Shown here: piece after piece, positions 1 through 10,700 of the stretch
Layout of the letters: each line of letters begins with the position of its first letter
Position numbering within the stretch: the stretch's first letter is position 1
Origin: Chloroflexi bacterium GWB2_54_36
GTDB taxonomy: Bacteria > Chloroflexota > Anaerolineae > Anaerolineales > Anaerolineaceae
NCBI GenBank assembly: GCA_001796355.1
Contig: MGMG01000077.1
Coordinates: 1-64,000, forward strand
DNA: 64,000 bases
Direction: 5' to 3'
Made by a program: the position numbers and the translations under genes
The notes under the pieces: generated by a model
What the model was told of the DNA's origin: nothing
What the model saw: only the letters and a program-made list of their open reading frames with translations
Database searches by the model: none

Positions 1-655
1 CTTCCTGAAACCCCAGTTGACGCAGCAGCCGGTATAAATAGCTTTCCGCATTCTTCTGGGCGGTATCCAAAATCCCATCCGCTACCGCAGCTTTCTCGAT
101 TTCATCTTCAGCCGCCTTGCGCGCCAGACTTTCCAGGGTGACATCGCCGCGTTTCAAAATCCCCGTTTCGCGGTCATAAACGTACGAGAGTTGATTGTCC
201 AGCGTCGCGACAAAGATTTCCGCTTCCGGCAGGCGTACCATCAATACGCCATTTTCAACCCACATCTGGTCCGCACCCAATTTTTCCAGATCGATCCCGG
301 CAATAACCTCGCCATGCGCAACAAACAACAGCCGGTCGCCAAACAAAAAGCCAAGCGCGCCTTGTCCTACCTCGGTAGTGATCACCTTTTCCATCGAGTA
401 TTGCACGGTTTCCAGGCGGGCTAACGACCGCACCTCGCGCAGGATGGTTACCGGGTCGGGAATAACGGTTGGCGTGGGGTGCAATACATTGGTCACCTGT
501 GTGGAAAGGTAATTGCTGGCCTGTTCAACCGGTTGCATGGCTTTTTGAGCGCCATTTTTTAATATCAACCCGGTCGCGGCCAACAGACCTGCAATGATGA
601 CCACCAAAATAAGAAGCGATACGGCTAAGCCTTTGATAAATTGTTGAAATGTCAT
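1..655 (-). CDS. DUF4230-like membrane-anchored protein (3' end cut off by window edge)
   Basis: Reverse-strand frame open from ATG at 655 (MTFQQFIKGLAVSLLILVVIIAGLLAATGLILKNG...) to the window edge; N-terminal TM helix, then LETVQYSMEKVITTEVGQG...LLFVAHGEVIAGIDLEKL typical of DUF4230 proteins. Missing from the ORF track because no stop is in the window. Confidence 0.75.
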   Translation of the reverse strand, partial: MTFQQFIKGLAVSLLILVVIIAGLLAATGLILKNGAQKAMQPVEQASNYLSTQVTNVLHPTPTVIPDPVTILREVRSLARLETVQYSMEKVITTEVGQGALGFLFGDRLLFVAHGEVIAGIDLEKLGADQMWVENGVLMVRLPEAEIFVATLDNQLSYVYDRETGILKRGDVTLESLARKAAEDEIEKAAVADGILDTAQKNAESYLYRLLRQLGFQE

Positions 656-780
656 CCATTCCTCATTTACTGAAATACATTCAGCTGAACTCTCGTTATC
701 CGGCCCGATAAATCGATTTAAACAATAACGATTATAATCAAGATTCGGCCGGTATCCACTACCTGGAGGGAATCATCGCC

Positions 781-1815
781 GTGCCCATTATTAAACACCA
801 TCCGATACTCATAGTTCTTATTCTCACTACTATATTGTCGCTGGCCGCCTGCCAGGCGGCCACGCCAACTTCCACACCCACCCCTACCGGCGGTCCGCTC
901 CAACCGACCTCCACCCCGACCCCGGTTCCATTGGGCGATGCGGGCAATCCCATTCTGATCGGCTATGTTTATACCGATCCAGATACCGATACTCAAGCCG
1001 CGATCGAAGCGCTTGCTGAAGAACTGGATACCCGGACGGGAAACTCTTTCGGGGCGGTAGTATATCCTACCTATGAACAACTGCTGAGCGAAATGGAAGC
1101 CGGCCGCATCCACGCCGCCTGGTTGCAGCCGATTACTTTCCTGCATGCCAGTACACAAGGGATTGCCCAGACAGCTTTGCTTGCCAACCATTTTGGCACT
1201 TATTATTACGGGACTCAATTCCTGGTCAATATCGAAAATGGCTTCACCGTGTACTTTGACCCGACAACCAACACTTCTACGGCGGATGCAGCGACGGCGC
1301 TGCAGCAGTTGGATGGTCTGCGGCCATGCTGGGCGGAGGAAGGCTCAATTTCCGGGCTGATCTATCCGTTGGGGCTCCTAAACCAACTCAACATCAACCT
1401 TTTGCCGGGCGCAATTGTTCAATCCCACACTGCCGTAATTCGCAGCCTCTACATCAAGGGAATTTGTGATTTCGGCGCCACCTTTTCCTACTCCGGCGAC
1501 CCGCGGACTTCCAGCGCAGTCATTTCCGACTTGCCGGACGTCGATCAAAGAGTGGTCATCATCTGGCAATCCAGTCCGGACATCCCCAATATGAATTTTT
1601 CCACTATTCCAACCCTGAATCCCACTTTGCGCAGCAATCTGATCAGTGCGCTGACCAATCTGGTGAAAACGGATGAGGGCAAGGCATTGCTTACCCAGGC
1701 GACCGGCAATTACGATATCCAGGACCTGCGGGTGATCGATGATTCGGTCTATGATGCGCTGCGTGAGGTCGTGCGGCGCTCCGGTATTGACCTGACCGAG
1801 TGGCTCGGTCGCTGA
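781..1815 (+). CDS. PhnD-like phosphate/phosphonate-type ABC transporter substrate-binding lipoprotein
   Basis: Lipobox LSLAAC, Thr/Pro linker, then periplasmic-binding fold sequence (AIEALAEELDTRTGNSFGAVVYPTYEQLLSEMEAGRIHAAWLQPITFLHA). GTG start. Confidence 0.75.
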   Translation: MPIIKHHPILIVLILTTILSLAACQAATPTSTPTPTGGPLQPTSTPTPVPLGDAGNPILIGYVYTDPDTDTQAAIEALAEELDTRTGNSFGAVVYPTYEQLLSEMEAGRIHAAWLQPITFLHASTQGIAQTALLANHFGTYYYGTQFLVNIENGFTVYFDPTTNTSTADAATALQQLDGLRPCWAEEGSISGLIYPLGLLNQLNINLLPGAIVQSHTAVIRSLYIKGICDFGATFSYSGDPRTSSAVISDLPDVDQRVVIIWQSSPDIPNMNFSTIPTLNPTLRSNLISALTNLVKTDEGKALLTQATGNYDIQDLRVIDDSVYDALREVVRRSGIDLTEWLGR

Positions 1816-1867
1816 CCCCCTACCTGCTGCAAGAATGGTTCACCTTTGGCATGGTAAAATCACCGCT

Positions 1868-2536
1868 ATGATTCGATTTCTGCGGTTCACCGCCCGGGCT
1901 TTCTTCACGACTGCCGCAGCCTTACTGCTGGTTTTGGGGCTGCCCACCCTTCTGGCAGAGATTTCCGCGCGTAACCGAACTTCCACGGTGGATCAGGCGC
2001 CAGACGCTCCGGTAGCCATCATATTTGGGGCTGGATTAAACCGCGACGGCGGGCCAAGCCCGGTGTTGCGTGACCGGGTCAGCACTGCCGTTGATTTGTA
2101 CTTTGCCGGGAAGGTTCAAAAGCTGTTGATGAGCGGCGACAACAGTTACCTGGATTACAACGAGCCGGGCGCCATGCAATCCTACGCTCTCGAACTCGGC
2201 GTACCAGAAAAGGATATTATTCTGGACTACGCCGGAAGGCGCACTTATGACACCTGTTACCGTGCGCTGCACATCTTCGGTGTGACCAATGCGCTCGTGG
2301 TAACCCAGGCCTACCATCTGCCGCGGACATTGTTGACCTGCCAGGGTCTTGGTCTTAACGCCTTTGGCGTAATCGCCGATCAGCGAGAATATCACCCCAT
2401 CACCATGCAGCGCTGGCGTATTCGCGAAGTGCCGGCGACCCTGGTTGCCCTCTGGGATGTCTATGTCACCCGTCCGTTACCTGTCCTGGGCAAACCCGAG
2501 CCCATTTTTTCCAATTCCCAAACAGACCCAACTTAA
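1868..2536 (+). CDS. SanA/YdcF-like DUF218 membrane protein
   Basis: N-terminal TM; APVAIIFGAGLNRDGGPSPVLRDRVSTAVDLYFAGKVQKLLMSGDN and TYDTCYRALHIFGV...VTQAYHLPRTL are DUF218/SanA hallmarks. Start placed at MIRFLRF. Confidence 0.85.
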   Translation: MIRFLRFTARAFFTTAAALLLVLGLPTLLAEISARNRTSTVDQAPDAPVAIIFGAGLNRDGGPSPVLRDRVSTAVDLYFAGKVQKLLMSGDNSYLDYNEPGAMQSYALELGVPEKDIILDYAGRRTYDTCYRALHIFGVTNALVVTQAYHLPRTLLTCQGLGLNAFGVIADQREYHPITMQRWRIREVPATLVALWDVYVTRPLPVLGKPEPIFSNSQTDPT

Positions 2537-2553
2537 TCGTCCGAGGTAATGAT

Positions 2554-3111
2554 ATGGATCGTGAAACCGCATTAAGCATCGTGCATGAGAACATCAAAAA
2601 TCAAGGTTTGATCAATCACATGTTGTCGGTTGAAGCCGCGATGCGTTTCTATGCTGAGAAATACAACCAGGACGTCGAGCTATGGGGGCTGGCTGGCCTG
2701 TTGCATGACTTTGACTGGGAAATTCACCCAACCCTGGAAGAGCACCCGACTGCTGGCGCTCCAATCTTGAAAGAAAAAGGCGTCCCGGATGAGGTAATCC
2801 AGGCTATTCTCAGCCACGGGATCAATACCGGCGTCCCGCGTGACTCCCTATTCCGCAAAGCACTGTTTGCCTGTGACGAAATTACCGGGTTGATTACAGC
2901 AGTGGCACTGGTGCGTCCCTCGCGCTCACTATACGACCTTACTGCTTCATCGGTAAAGAAGAAGTGGAAGGACCGCGCCTTTGCCGCCGGTACCAACCGC
3001 GAGGAAATGGCTGAAGCTGCTGAAGATTTTGGCGTTGAACTCTGGCAGCACGTGGATAATATCATATTGGCTATGCGCAGCATCGCTCCTCAGCTTGGGT
3101 TGGCAGGATAA
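2554..3111 (+). CDS. HD domain-containing putative phosphohydrolase
   Basis: 185 aa; NHMLSVEAAMRFYAEKY...WGLAGLLHDFDWEIHP...HPTAGAPILKEKGV..AILSHG HD motifs. Confidence 0.85.
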   Translation: MDRETALSIVHENIKNQGLINHMLSVEAAMRFYAEKYNQDVELWGLAGLLHDFDWEIHPTLEEHPTAGAPILKEKGVPDEVIQAILSHGINTGVPRDSLFRKALFACDEITGLITAVALVRPSRSLYDLTASSVKKKWKDRAFAAGTNREEMAEAAEDFGVELWQHVDNIILAMRSIAPQLGLAG

Positions 3112-3166
3112 TTGCAACACACTGTTTGCTGACCCTGACCATCCAGCTGAATAGAGGTGTTCAACC

Positions 3167-4267
3167 ATGTCGATTGAAGGAAAAGGATTCTTTATCTGGA
3201 AAATCCGCGATGCTGAAGGCGGTGATCCGGCAAAGATCGTTACCGCAGCCCAGGCTGGCGGCTTTACCCATGTACTGCTAAAAATAGCGGATGGGCAGTA
3301 CGCCTATAACCTGGACCGCAATTCCAATTCCGATTTACTTGCGCCGGTGGTCGATGCCCTGCATACTGCGGGGATTGATGCCTGGGGCTGGCATTACGTA
3401 TACGGTTACAACCCCGCCGCCGAGGCCAATATTGCCATTCAACGGTTGCAACAACTCAAACTGGACGGCTATGTTATCGATGCGGAAATCGAATATAAAC
3501 AGCCGGGCCGGGTGAATGCCGCCCGCCATTATATGGACCGCCTGCGCCGCGCCTTCCCCAATCTGCCGATGGCGCTTAGTTCCTATCGTTTTCCCTCATA
3601 CCATCCACAACTGCCCTGGAAAGAATTTTTGGACAAAGTCGACTACAACATGCCGCAAGTCTATTGGGAAAAGGCGCATAATCCCGAACCGCAGGTGCAG
3701 CGTACCCTGCGTGAATTCGAAGCAAAATCGCCTTTCCGCCCCGTCATTCCAACCGGCCCCGCTTACCGTGCCGGTCGCTGGGCGCCTTCGGTGGATGACA
3801 CCAATAAGTTTATGGATACGGTCAAAGCCAATAACCTTAAAGGTGCCAATTTCTTCTCGTGGGATGAATGCCGGCGTGACCTTCCGCAGATTTGGGACAC
3901 AGTCTCAGGGTATCAATGGAACCCGCCGCCACCCACTGCGGACATCGTCGATAATTATTTTGCGGCCTTGAATTCGCGCGACCCGGTCAAGGTTAATAAC
4001 CTTTATCTGCCGGGTGCGGTTCATACCACCTTTGTTCACACTGTGCAGGGTTCAGAGGCGCTGCGCGCCTGGTATTCCAATCTGTTCACCCAGCTTTTGC
4101 CCGAGCCTACCTTCACCTTGACAGGCGCATCCGGCAAGGGAAACTCGCGCCATTTCACCTGGACTGCCGCCTCGACGAAAGGTAAGGTCAGCAATGGCAG
4201 CGACACCTTCGGCTTGCTGGACGGCAAGATCGCCTATCATTATTCGTTCTTCCACGTCTCCCGCTAG
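3167..4267 (+). CDS. TIM-barrel glycoside-hydrolase-like domain fused to C-terminal SnoaL/NTF2-like domain
   Basis: GKGFFIWKIRDAEGGDPAKIVTAAQAGGFTHVLLKIADG...AGIDAWGWHYVYG...DGYVIDAEIEYK barrel-like motifs; C-terminal DNYFAALNSRDPVKVNNLYLPGAVHTT is SnoaL/NTF2-like. Confidence 0.65.
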   Translation: MSIEGKGFFIWKIRDAEGGDPAKIVTAAQAGGFTHVLLKIADGQYAYNLDRNSNSDLLAPVVDALHTAGIDAWGWHYVYGYNPAAEANIAIQRLQQLKLDGYVIDAEIEYKQPGRVNAARHYMDRLRRAFPNLPMALSSYRFPSYHPQLPWKEFLDKVDYNMPQVYWEKAHNPEPQVQRTLREFEAKSPFRPVIPTGPAYRAGRWAPSVDDTNKFMDTVKANNLKGANFFSWDECRRDLPQIWDTVSGYQWNPPPPTADIVDNYFAALNSRDPVKVNNLYLPGAVHTTFVHTVQGSEALRAWYSNLFTQLLPEPTFTLTGASGKGNSRHFTWTAASTKGKVSNGSDTFGLLDGKIAYHYSFFHVSR

Positions 4268-4290
4268 AATCTGAAAAGGTATAACCAACC

Positions 4291-4545
4291 ACCGGTTGCT
4301 GCCCTTCGACTAGCTCACTCGCAGAGTGCCCTGTGGGCAGGGACCGGTCGAAGCCCCTCAAAACCCGGTTGCTGAGCCTGTCGAAGCACCGGGCAATAAA
4401 CCTGTCGAAGCACCGGTTGTTGCCCTTCGACAAACTCACTCGCAGAGTGCCCTGTGGGCAGGGACCGGTCGAAGCCCTTCAAAACCCGGTTGCTGAGCCT
4501 GTCGAAGCACCGGGCATTGCCCTTCGACAAGCTCAAGGCTCGGCA
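4291..4545. repeat. Two tandem 121-bp units of a palindromic 'GAGCCTGTCGAAG' intergenic repeat
   Basis: Unit 1 starts at accggttgctgcccttcgac (4291), unit 2 at accggttgttgcccttcgac (4412); both carry cactcgcagagtgccctgtgggcagggaccggtcgaagccc..caaaacccggttgctgagcctgtcgaagcaccgggca. Confidence 0.9.
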
Positions 4546-4550
4546 TATCC

Positions 4551-7544
4551 TTATTTTGTAGTGGTTTTAGGCTTCCTCGCCGGACTTTTGGGTGCTTTTT
4601 TGCTACCAGCTTTACTCGTTCCTGCAGCCGGTTTTTTGATCGCGGGCTTTTTGGTTACCCCGGCCGGCTTTGTTGTTGACGAGGTAGCAGGTTTAACCGC
4701 AGGCTTGCTTGCAGGTTTGCCAGTCGTGACGGGTTTGGTTTTCTTTACCGGGACGGTTGCGGCTTTTACAGTTGGTTTGGCAGCCTTTTTGTTAACCGTC
4801 GTGGCTTTTGTAGTTGCCGTTTTTGACTTCACTACTGACGTTTTAGGCGCTTTTTTTGCAGGGGCTTTCGCCACAGACTTCGTTTTCACGGCTGCGGCCT
4901 TTGCAGTGGTCTTTGTTTTTACGGCTGACGTTTTTGTGGCTTTAGGCCCTCGGTCGCTTTTCGCTTTGTCAGCAGTTGTTTTTTGAGTCGCTGCAGCAGC
5001 CCGCTTCCTTCCAGGCTGGCCATCCAACGGCAAGGCCAACTGGTCTGCTCGCGCTTCAGGTGCCACCACACGCCGGACCTTCTTAAGCGGTTTTCCCTGC
5101 CGTTTTTCCCAGTAGGCCATCCCGTCCTCGATCACGGTCAAACCGGCGACCTGGTCCCCTGGCTTCACCGCAATCAATGACTTGCCGGTCGATTGGCGCC
5201 GTCCGGATGGGATCGCGTCGATGGTTTCGACTTTGTTGGCCGCTTCCTTCAATTGGATCACAAATTCCTGCCCGGGGTGACTGTAGGCCAGTGAAACCAG
5301 TTCAGCGCCTGGCTGCGGCTTGCAGGCAATGGCTCCCTGCCCGTAGCGGCCTTGGACCGGCAACTGCGCTGTTGGCAACCGCCAGCCTTTTCCGTCTCGC
5401 CCGACCAGCAGCAGATCGAATTCCGGTAGAATACGCGCAGCGCCGATCAGTTGGTCATTAGACGACAGTTTAATGCCGTTCACTCCGGCGGCCACCAATC
5501 CCATCGGCCGGACATCTTCTTCCGTGAACCGTATCACCATCCCTTTGCGCGTCGCCAGCAGCAATTCCGACTTGCCGTCGGTCAACACTGCCCAACCGAT
5601 TTCATCGCCCGGGTTGACCTTTGCCAGCCAGAACAACTGTGTCGATGGCCCGGGCAGGTCGCGAATACTCGACTTCTTCACCAGGCCAGCGCGGGAAACG
5701 GTCACGATAAAATGTTCTTCACCCTCATCAAGGCGCGTCGGCGCGGAAAAGAGCTGTACTAACTTTTGCTCCTCTTCAAATGGCGAAGCTTTACGCAGTG
5801 GGATGCCGTCCTCGAAGCGTTCGACCTCGGGCAGCGACTGTACCGAAATGGCTGCAGCCCGGCCGTCGCTGGCAACCATATAGAGCGTCTGGTGGGTATT
5901 GGTGGCATACACCTGGCGCGGCGCATTCCGGCCGCTCCAGCGCGGCAGGGTTTCTCCGGAGGTGCGCCCAATTAAGCCGTCTTCTGTCACGCCAACCCAC
6001 ACATTCTGCGTCGGCATCAGGTCGGTGGTGGTCAGCAGGTTGCGCATTTCAGCGCCGTCTTTGAGGGCTACGATCTGCGTGCGCCGCCGGTCGGAATAGG
6101 CAGCCTTCATCGCCTTGAGTTCATCGCCGACTACCAAACGTAATTTTTGGGGCGAGCGCAGCAGGCTTTCCAACTCGCCGATCAGTTCCTGCACTTCTTT
6201 ATATTCCAGTTCAATTTTGCGTCGTTCCAGCGCAGCCAGCCGCCGCAACTGCATCTCGAGGATGGCATTGGTCTGAATCTCGGTCAGCTTGAAGCGTTTC
6301 ATCAGTTTGCTGCGGGCATCTTCCACATCCTGGGCTTTTCGAATCAAACTGATTACTTCGTCCAGATTATTGAGCGCCACGCGCAACCCTTCCAGGATGT
6401 GAGCGCGCGCCTTGGCTTTGGCCAGATCAAATTCACTACGGCGCCTGACAACCGTGATGCGGTGTTCGAGGTAAACCCGCAGCGCCTGTTTTAACGAAAG
6501 CATGTGTGGTTCGCCGCCCACCAACGCCAGCAGCGAGATGCGGAAGGTCGATTGCAGCGGGGTGCGGCGGTAAAGGTCGCGCAGCACATTTTCCGTTTCC
6601 GCCACCTTATTAAGCTCGATGACGATACGCATTCCCTGGCGGTCCGATTCATCGCGCAGATCACTGATGCCTTCCAGCCCGCCCTCTCGAGCCAGTTCCG
6701 CGATGCGTTCGATCAGTGAGGATTTGTTGATCTGGTAAGGTAATTCGGTGATGATGATCCGATTTTTACCGCGCCCCATTTCCTCCAGGTGAATCTTTCC
6801 GCGCAGGATGACCTTGCCGCGCCCGGTGGCATAGGCAGCGAGTAAATCCTCGCCGTTGTTTTCATGCATAATGATGCCGCCGGTCGGAAAATCAGGACCC
6901 TTTACGAATTTCATCAGGTCGCTGACGGTGACATCTTCCTGAACTTCCCACCTTTCCAATAGATAGTTAAGAGCATCGATAACCTCGCCCAAATTGTGCG
7001 GCGGAATACTGGTCGCCATGCCTACGGCAATGCCGCTGGCGCCGTTGACCAGCAGATTGGGGATGGCTGCCGGCAGGACATCCGGCTCATTGAGAGAATC
7101 GTCAAAGTTGCGAGTGAAATCGATCGTGTCGCGATCCAATTGCGCCAAAATATCCACCGCCGCCGGGGTCAGGCGTGCCTCGGTATAGCGCATCGCCGCA
7201 GGCGGGTCGCCATCCACCGAGCCAAAGTTACCCTGTCCGTCAACCAACGCGTAGCGCATGGAAAAATCCTGCGCCAGCCGCGCCATGGCTTCATAAACAG
7301 TCTGATCGCCATGTGGGTGATATTTACCCAGCACTTCACCGACGATCCGGGCAGATTTTTTGTAGGTCGAATCAGCCCGCAAGCCCATGTCGTACATACC
7401 ATATAGGATCCGACGCTGAACGGGTTTTAAACCGTCGCGCGCGTCTGGCAGCGCCCGCGCCACGATAACGCTCATGGCGTAATCCAGGTATGACTGCTGC
7501 ATCTCCTGGTCTATATCGACGTTCTTTACCAGCCCAATCTCCAT
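4551..7544 (-). CDS. gyrA: Type IIA DNA topoisomerase subunit A (GyrA/ParC family) with long K/A/T/P-rich C-terminal tail
   Basis: [93 protein letters not shown]; beta-pinwheel CTD followed by a ~150-aa basic tail. Confidence 0.93.
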   Translation of the reverse strand: MEIGLVKNVDIDQEMQQSYLDYAMSVIVARALPDARDGLKPVQRRILYGMYDMGLRADSTYKKSARIVGEVLGKYHPHGDQTVYEAMARLAQDFSMRYALVDGQGNFGSVDGDPPAAMRYTEARLTPAAVDILAQLDRDTIDFTRNFDDSLNEPDVLPAAIPNLLVNGASGIAVGMATSIPPHNLGEVIDALNYLLERWEVQEDVTVSDLMKFVKGPDFPTGGIIMHENNGEDLLAAYATGRGKVILRGKIHLEEMGRGKNRIIITELPYQINKSSLIERIAELAREGGLEGISDLRDESDRQGMRIVIELNKVAETENVLRDLYRRTPLQSTFRISLLALVGGEPHMLSLKQALRVYLEHRITVVRRRSEFDLAKAKARAHILEGLRVALNNLDEVISLIRKAQDVEDARSKLMKRFKLTEIQTNAILEMQLRRLAALERRKIELEYKEVQELIGELESLLRSPQKLRLVVGDELKAMKAAYSDRRRTQIVALKDGAEMRNLLTTTDLMPTQNVWVGVTEDGLIGRTSGETLPRWSGRNAPRQVYATNTHQTLYMVASDGRAAAISVQSLPEVERFEDGIPLRKASPFEEEQKLVQLFSAPTRLDEGEEHFIVTVSRAGLVKKSSIRDLPGPSTQLFWLAKVNPGDEIGWAVLTDGKSELLLATRKGMVIRFTEEDVRPMGLVAAGVNGIKLSSNDQLIGAARILPEFDLLLVGRDGKGWRLPTAQLPVQGRYGQGAIACKPQPGAELVSLAYSHPGQEFVIQLKEAANKVETIDAIPSGRRQSTGKSLIAVKPGDQVAGLTVIEDGMAYWEKRQGKPLKKVRRVVAPEARADQLALPLDGQPGRKRAAAATQKTTADKAKSDRGPKATKTSAVKTKTTAKAAAVKTKSVAKAPAKKAPKTSVVKSKTATTKATTVNKKAAKPTVKAATVPVKKTKPVTTGKPASKPAVKPATSSTTKPAGVTKKPAIKKPAAGTSKAGSKKAPKSPARKPKTTTK

Positions 7545-7685
7545 AATAAACTCCTGCCGCGCTGCCGTGGCAACGGAAGATAGAATATTTGATCGCGCAT
7601 AAGTTTATCACGGTTTAGCCGTGGGATAGCGCCGCCGCGGACCCTGCGTACCGAGGCCTTATGCTTTTGCCCGATCTTTAACCAA

Positions 7686-7714
7686 AAACCCCGAGGGACA
7701 TGCCCTCGGGGTTG
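7686..7714 (-). terminator. Rho-independent terminator downstream of rpoC
   Basis: Minus strand AACCCCGAGGGCATGTCCCTCGGGGTTTTTGG: GC-rich stem followed by a T tract, between the rpoC stop and the topoisomerase start. Confidence 0.9.
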
Positions 7715-7734
7715 GTAGTGGATAACGGAGCAGC

Positions 7735-10700
7735 TTATGAGCTGGTGATATTGGTGATCGATATGCGCGAATTGTCCTCGATAAAATCACCGCTGGTGAA
7801 GCGTCCTTCCTGGAAGCCCGTTCCAGCCGGGATCAGTTTGCCGATGATGACATTTTCCTTCAGGCCAAACAGCGGATCGGCCGTTCCGGCGATGGCAGCC
7901 CCTGCCAGTACCTTGATGGTATGCTGGAAGGAAGACGCGGACAGGAACGAATCGGTGCTCAGCGAAGCTTTGGTCACGCCCAGCAAGATTTCAACATAGC
8001 GCGCCGGCTGTTTACCTTCCGAGACCATTACCTCGTTGCGGCGGTGAATTTCCAACCGGTCAACCAGGTCCATCGGCAGATATTGGGTGTCACCGGGGCG
8101 AATGACCTGCACGCGGCCTAACATCTTGCGGATGATAACTTCGAAGTGCTTGTCATTGATGTTCTGGCCCTGGGCGCGATACACCTTCTGAATTTCGCTC
8201 ATCAAGTACATCTGAGCCGCGTCGCGGCCTTTGATGCGCAGGATGGTGTGCGGATTGAGCGAGCCTTCGGTTAGCGGTTGGCCGGCTTCGACATGTTCGC
8301 CGTCTTTGATCAGAATGCGCGAGGTGCTTGGGATTTCATCCTCTTCCGTTTCGCGAAGTTCGTACGATACGACCACCTTGCGGTCTTCCATACGCACTTT
8401 GCCGGTGTGCTGTGCTGCAATGGTGGCTTCACCCTGCGTGGCGATTGGATCGCCTAATGAAACCGCGCTTTCGTCCTTAACGGTGATTTCCCAAGATTCG
8501 GGGATCTCATACTCGTCGCTGACCATTTCAGCATGCTCGACCCGAACCACGCGCTGCTCGGTGAATTTTTCGGACTGGGTGATGCGCGCCACACCGGAGA
8601 TCCGGGTAATGACCGCCTCACCTTTCGGCATCCGACGGGCCTCGAACAGCTCCTCTACGCGCGGGAGACCGGTCGTGATATCGCTGCCCGCCGCAACACC
8701 GCCGGTGTGGAAGGTGCGCAGTGTCAGTTGCGTGCCTGGCTCACCAATGGATTGGGCTGCTACAATACCTACCGCCGAACCCAGCTTGACCAATTCACCG
8801 CGGCCAAGGTCCATGCCGTAGCATCGCTGGCAGATACCGTGCGAGAGTTCGCAGGTCATGGGTGAACGGACTTTAAAGTTCTCGATGCCGGCGTTGAGCA
8901 GGGTCTTGATCACGTTGTGATCCAGCAAGGTGTTGCGCTCGGCTAAAATCTCGCCGGTGCGCGGATCCAGCATTCGCTCTGCAGTCATGCGGCCATACAA
9001 ACGCACGCTCAACGGCTGCCCGGCGACGTCGTCCGCTTTTTTGATTATGATGCCATCGCTGGTATCGCAATCTTCCTGGTTGACGATCATGTCCTGCGCA
9101 ACATCCACCAGACGGCGGGTCAGATACCCGGCGTCAGCAGTACGCAGCGCGGTGTCTGCCAGACCTTTGCGGGCGCCGTGCGTCGAGATGAAGTATTCCA
9201 ACGCGGTCAGGCCTTCGCGGAAGTTTGACTGGATCGGCAAGCGGATAATTCGTCCAGCCGGATCAGCCATAAGGCCACGCATACCGGCTAACTGCGAGAT
9301 AGGGCCGAAACCGCCCTTGGTCGCGCCGGAGTTAGCCATTGTGGACAGATTGCCATTTGGGTCCATCCCGCGACGGACAGCATCACCAACATCTTTGGTG
9401 GTCTGCTGCCAGATTTCAATTTCACGTTCGTTACGTTCCTGTTCGGTCAGCAAACCGCGGCGATAAGAGCGCTGTACGTTTTCAACGCTTTCATTGGCCT
9501 TGGCCAAAATTTCAGCTTTGTCGCTCGGCATGGTGATGTCAGCCACGGCAATAGTCGAGCCGGAGCGCATGGCAAATTCAAAGCCGATATCCTTGACAGC
9601 ATCTGCGGTCTCGGTCGTGATTTTTTCACCGCAGATGTCATACACGCTGGCGATCAAGTCTTTCACGCCGCCCTTGTCGAGCGCCATATTCTGGAAGCGC
9701 ATCGCATCGGGCAAGATGTAGTTAAAGAGCACCCGACCAACTGTCGTGCTGAGCAGCGTTTTGCGGGCTTCGGGCAGGCGGTTGTTATGCTCATCGTAGA
9801 ATGTTTCTACGTTAACCTGAATGCGCGCATGGATTTCAAGTTGGCCTAACTGATAAGCCAGGTTGACCTCGTCGATGCTGGCGAAGTTGCGGCCATTACC
9901 GGCATGATCCAAATCGTCGATCATGGTCAGGTAATACACGCCAAGCACCATGTCCTTGGATGGGCTGATGATCGGCTCGCCGTCTGCGGGTTTGAGCAAG
10001 TTGCGCGATGATAACATCAGGTTGTTGGCTTCCCACACTGCCTTCTCGGAAAGCGGTACGTGCACAGCCATCTGGTCGCCATCGAAGTCAGCGTTAAAGG
10101 CGGTGGTCACCAGGGGATGTAATTGAATGGCAGAGCCTTCGATCAGGATCGGCTTGAACGCCTGAATACCAAGTCGGTGCAGGGTTGGCGCGCGATTGAG
10201 CAGCACTGGCCGTTCTTTAATGACCTCTTCGAGTACTTCCCAGACCTCGGGACGGTTGCGTTCGATGAACCGGCGGGCACCTTTGACATTCGCAGCATAG
10301 GAATGGAAAACCAGCTTGGCAATCACAAACGGCCGGAAAAGTTCTAGCGCCATGGTCTTTGGCAGTCCGCATTCGTACAGTTTCAGGGTCGGGCCGACTA
10401 CGATAACCGAGCGGCCGGAATAGTCAACACGTTTGCCGAGCAGGTTGCGGCGGAAACGCCCCTTCTTGCCCTTGAGCATATCGCTCAAAGACTTCAGTTC
10501 GCGGCGTCCACGGCGCGAAAGCGCCTTGCCGCGCTGAGAATTGTCGATCAGAGAGTCAACCGCTTCCTGGAGCATGCGTTTTTCATTGCGCACGATTACA
10601 TCCGGGGCGCCCAATTCGAGCAGACGTTTGAGACGGTTGTTACGGTTGATTACCCGGCGGTAGAGGTCGTTCAGGTCAGAAGTGGCGAAGCGGCCGCCGT

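Noticed and set aside
718-1218. 166-aa minus-strand ORF
   Set aside because: Antisense to the PhnD-like lipoprotein, which has a clear lipobox and binding-protein sequence.
3516-3971. 151-aa plus-strand ORF
   Set aside because: Alternate frame inside the TIM-barrel/SnoaL gene with no domain signal.
4333-4986. 217-aa plus-strand ORF with hydrophobic-looking translation
   Set aside because: Antisense to the K/A/T-rich topoisomerase tail and running into the palindromic repeats (translation shows the repeat-derived LRQAQG/PVEAP signature); hydrophobicity is a strand artefact.
8231-8821. 196-aa plus-strand ORF
   Set aside because: Antisense to rpoC, low-complexity Ser/Arg composition typical of complementary-strand artefacts.
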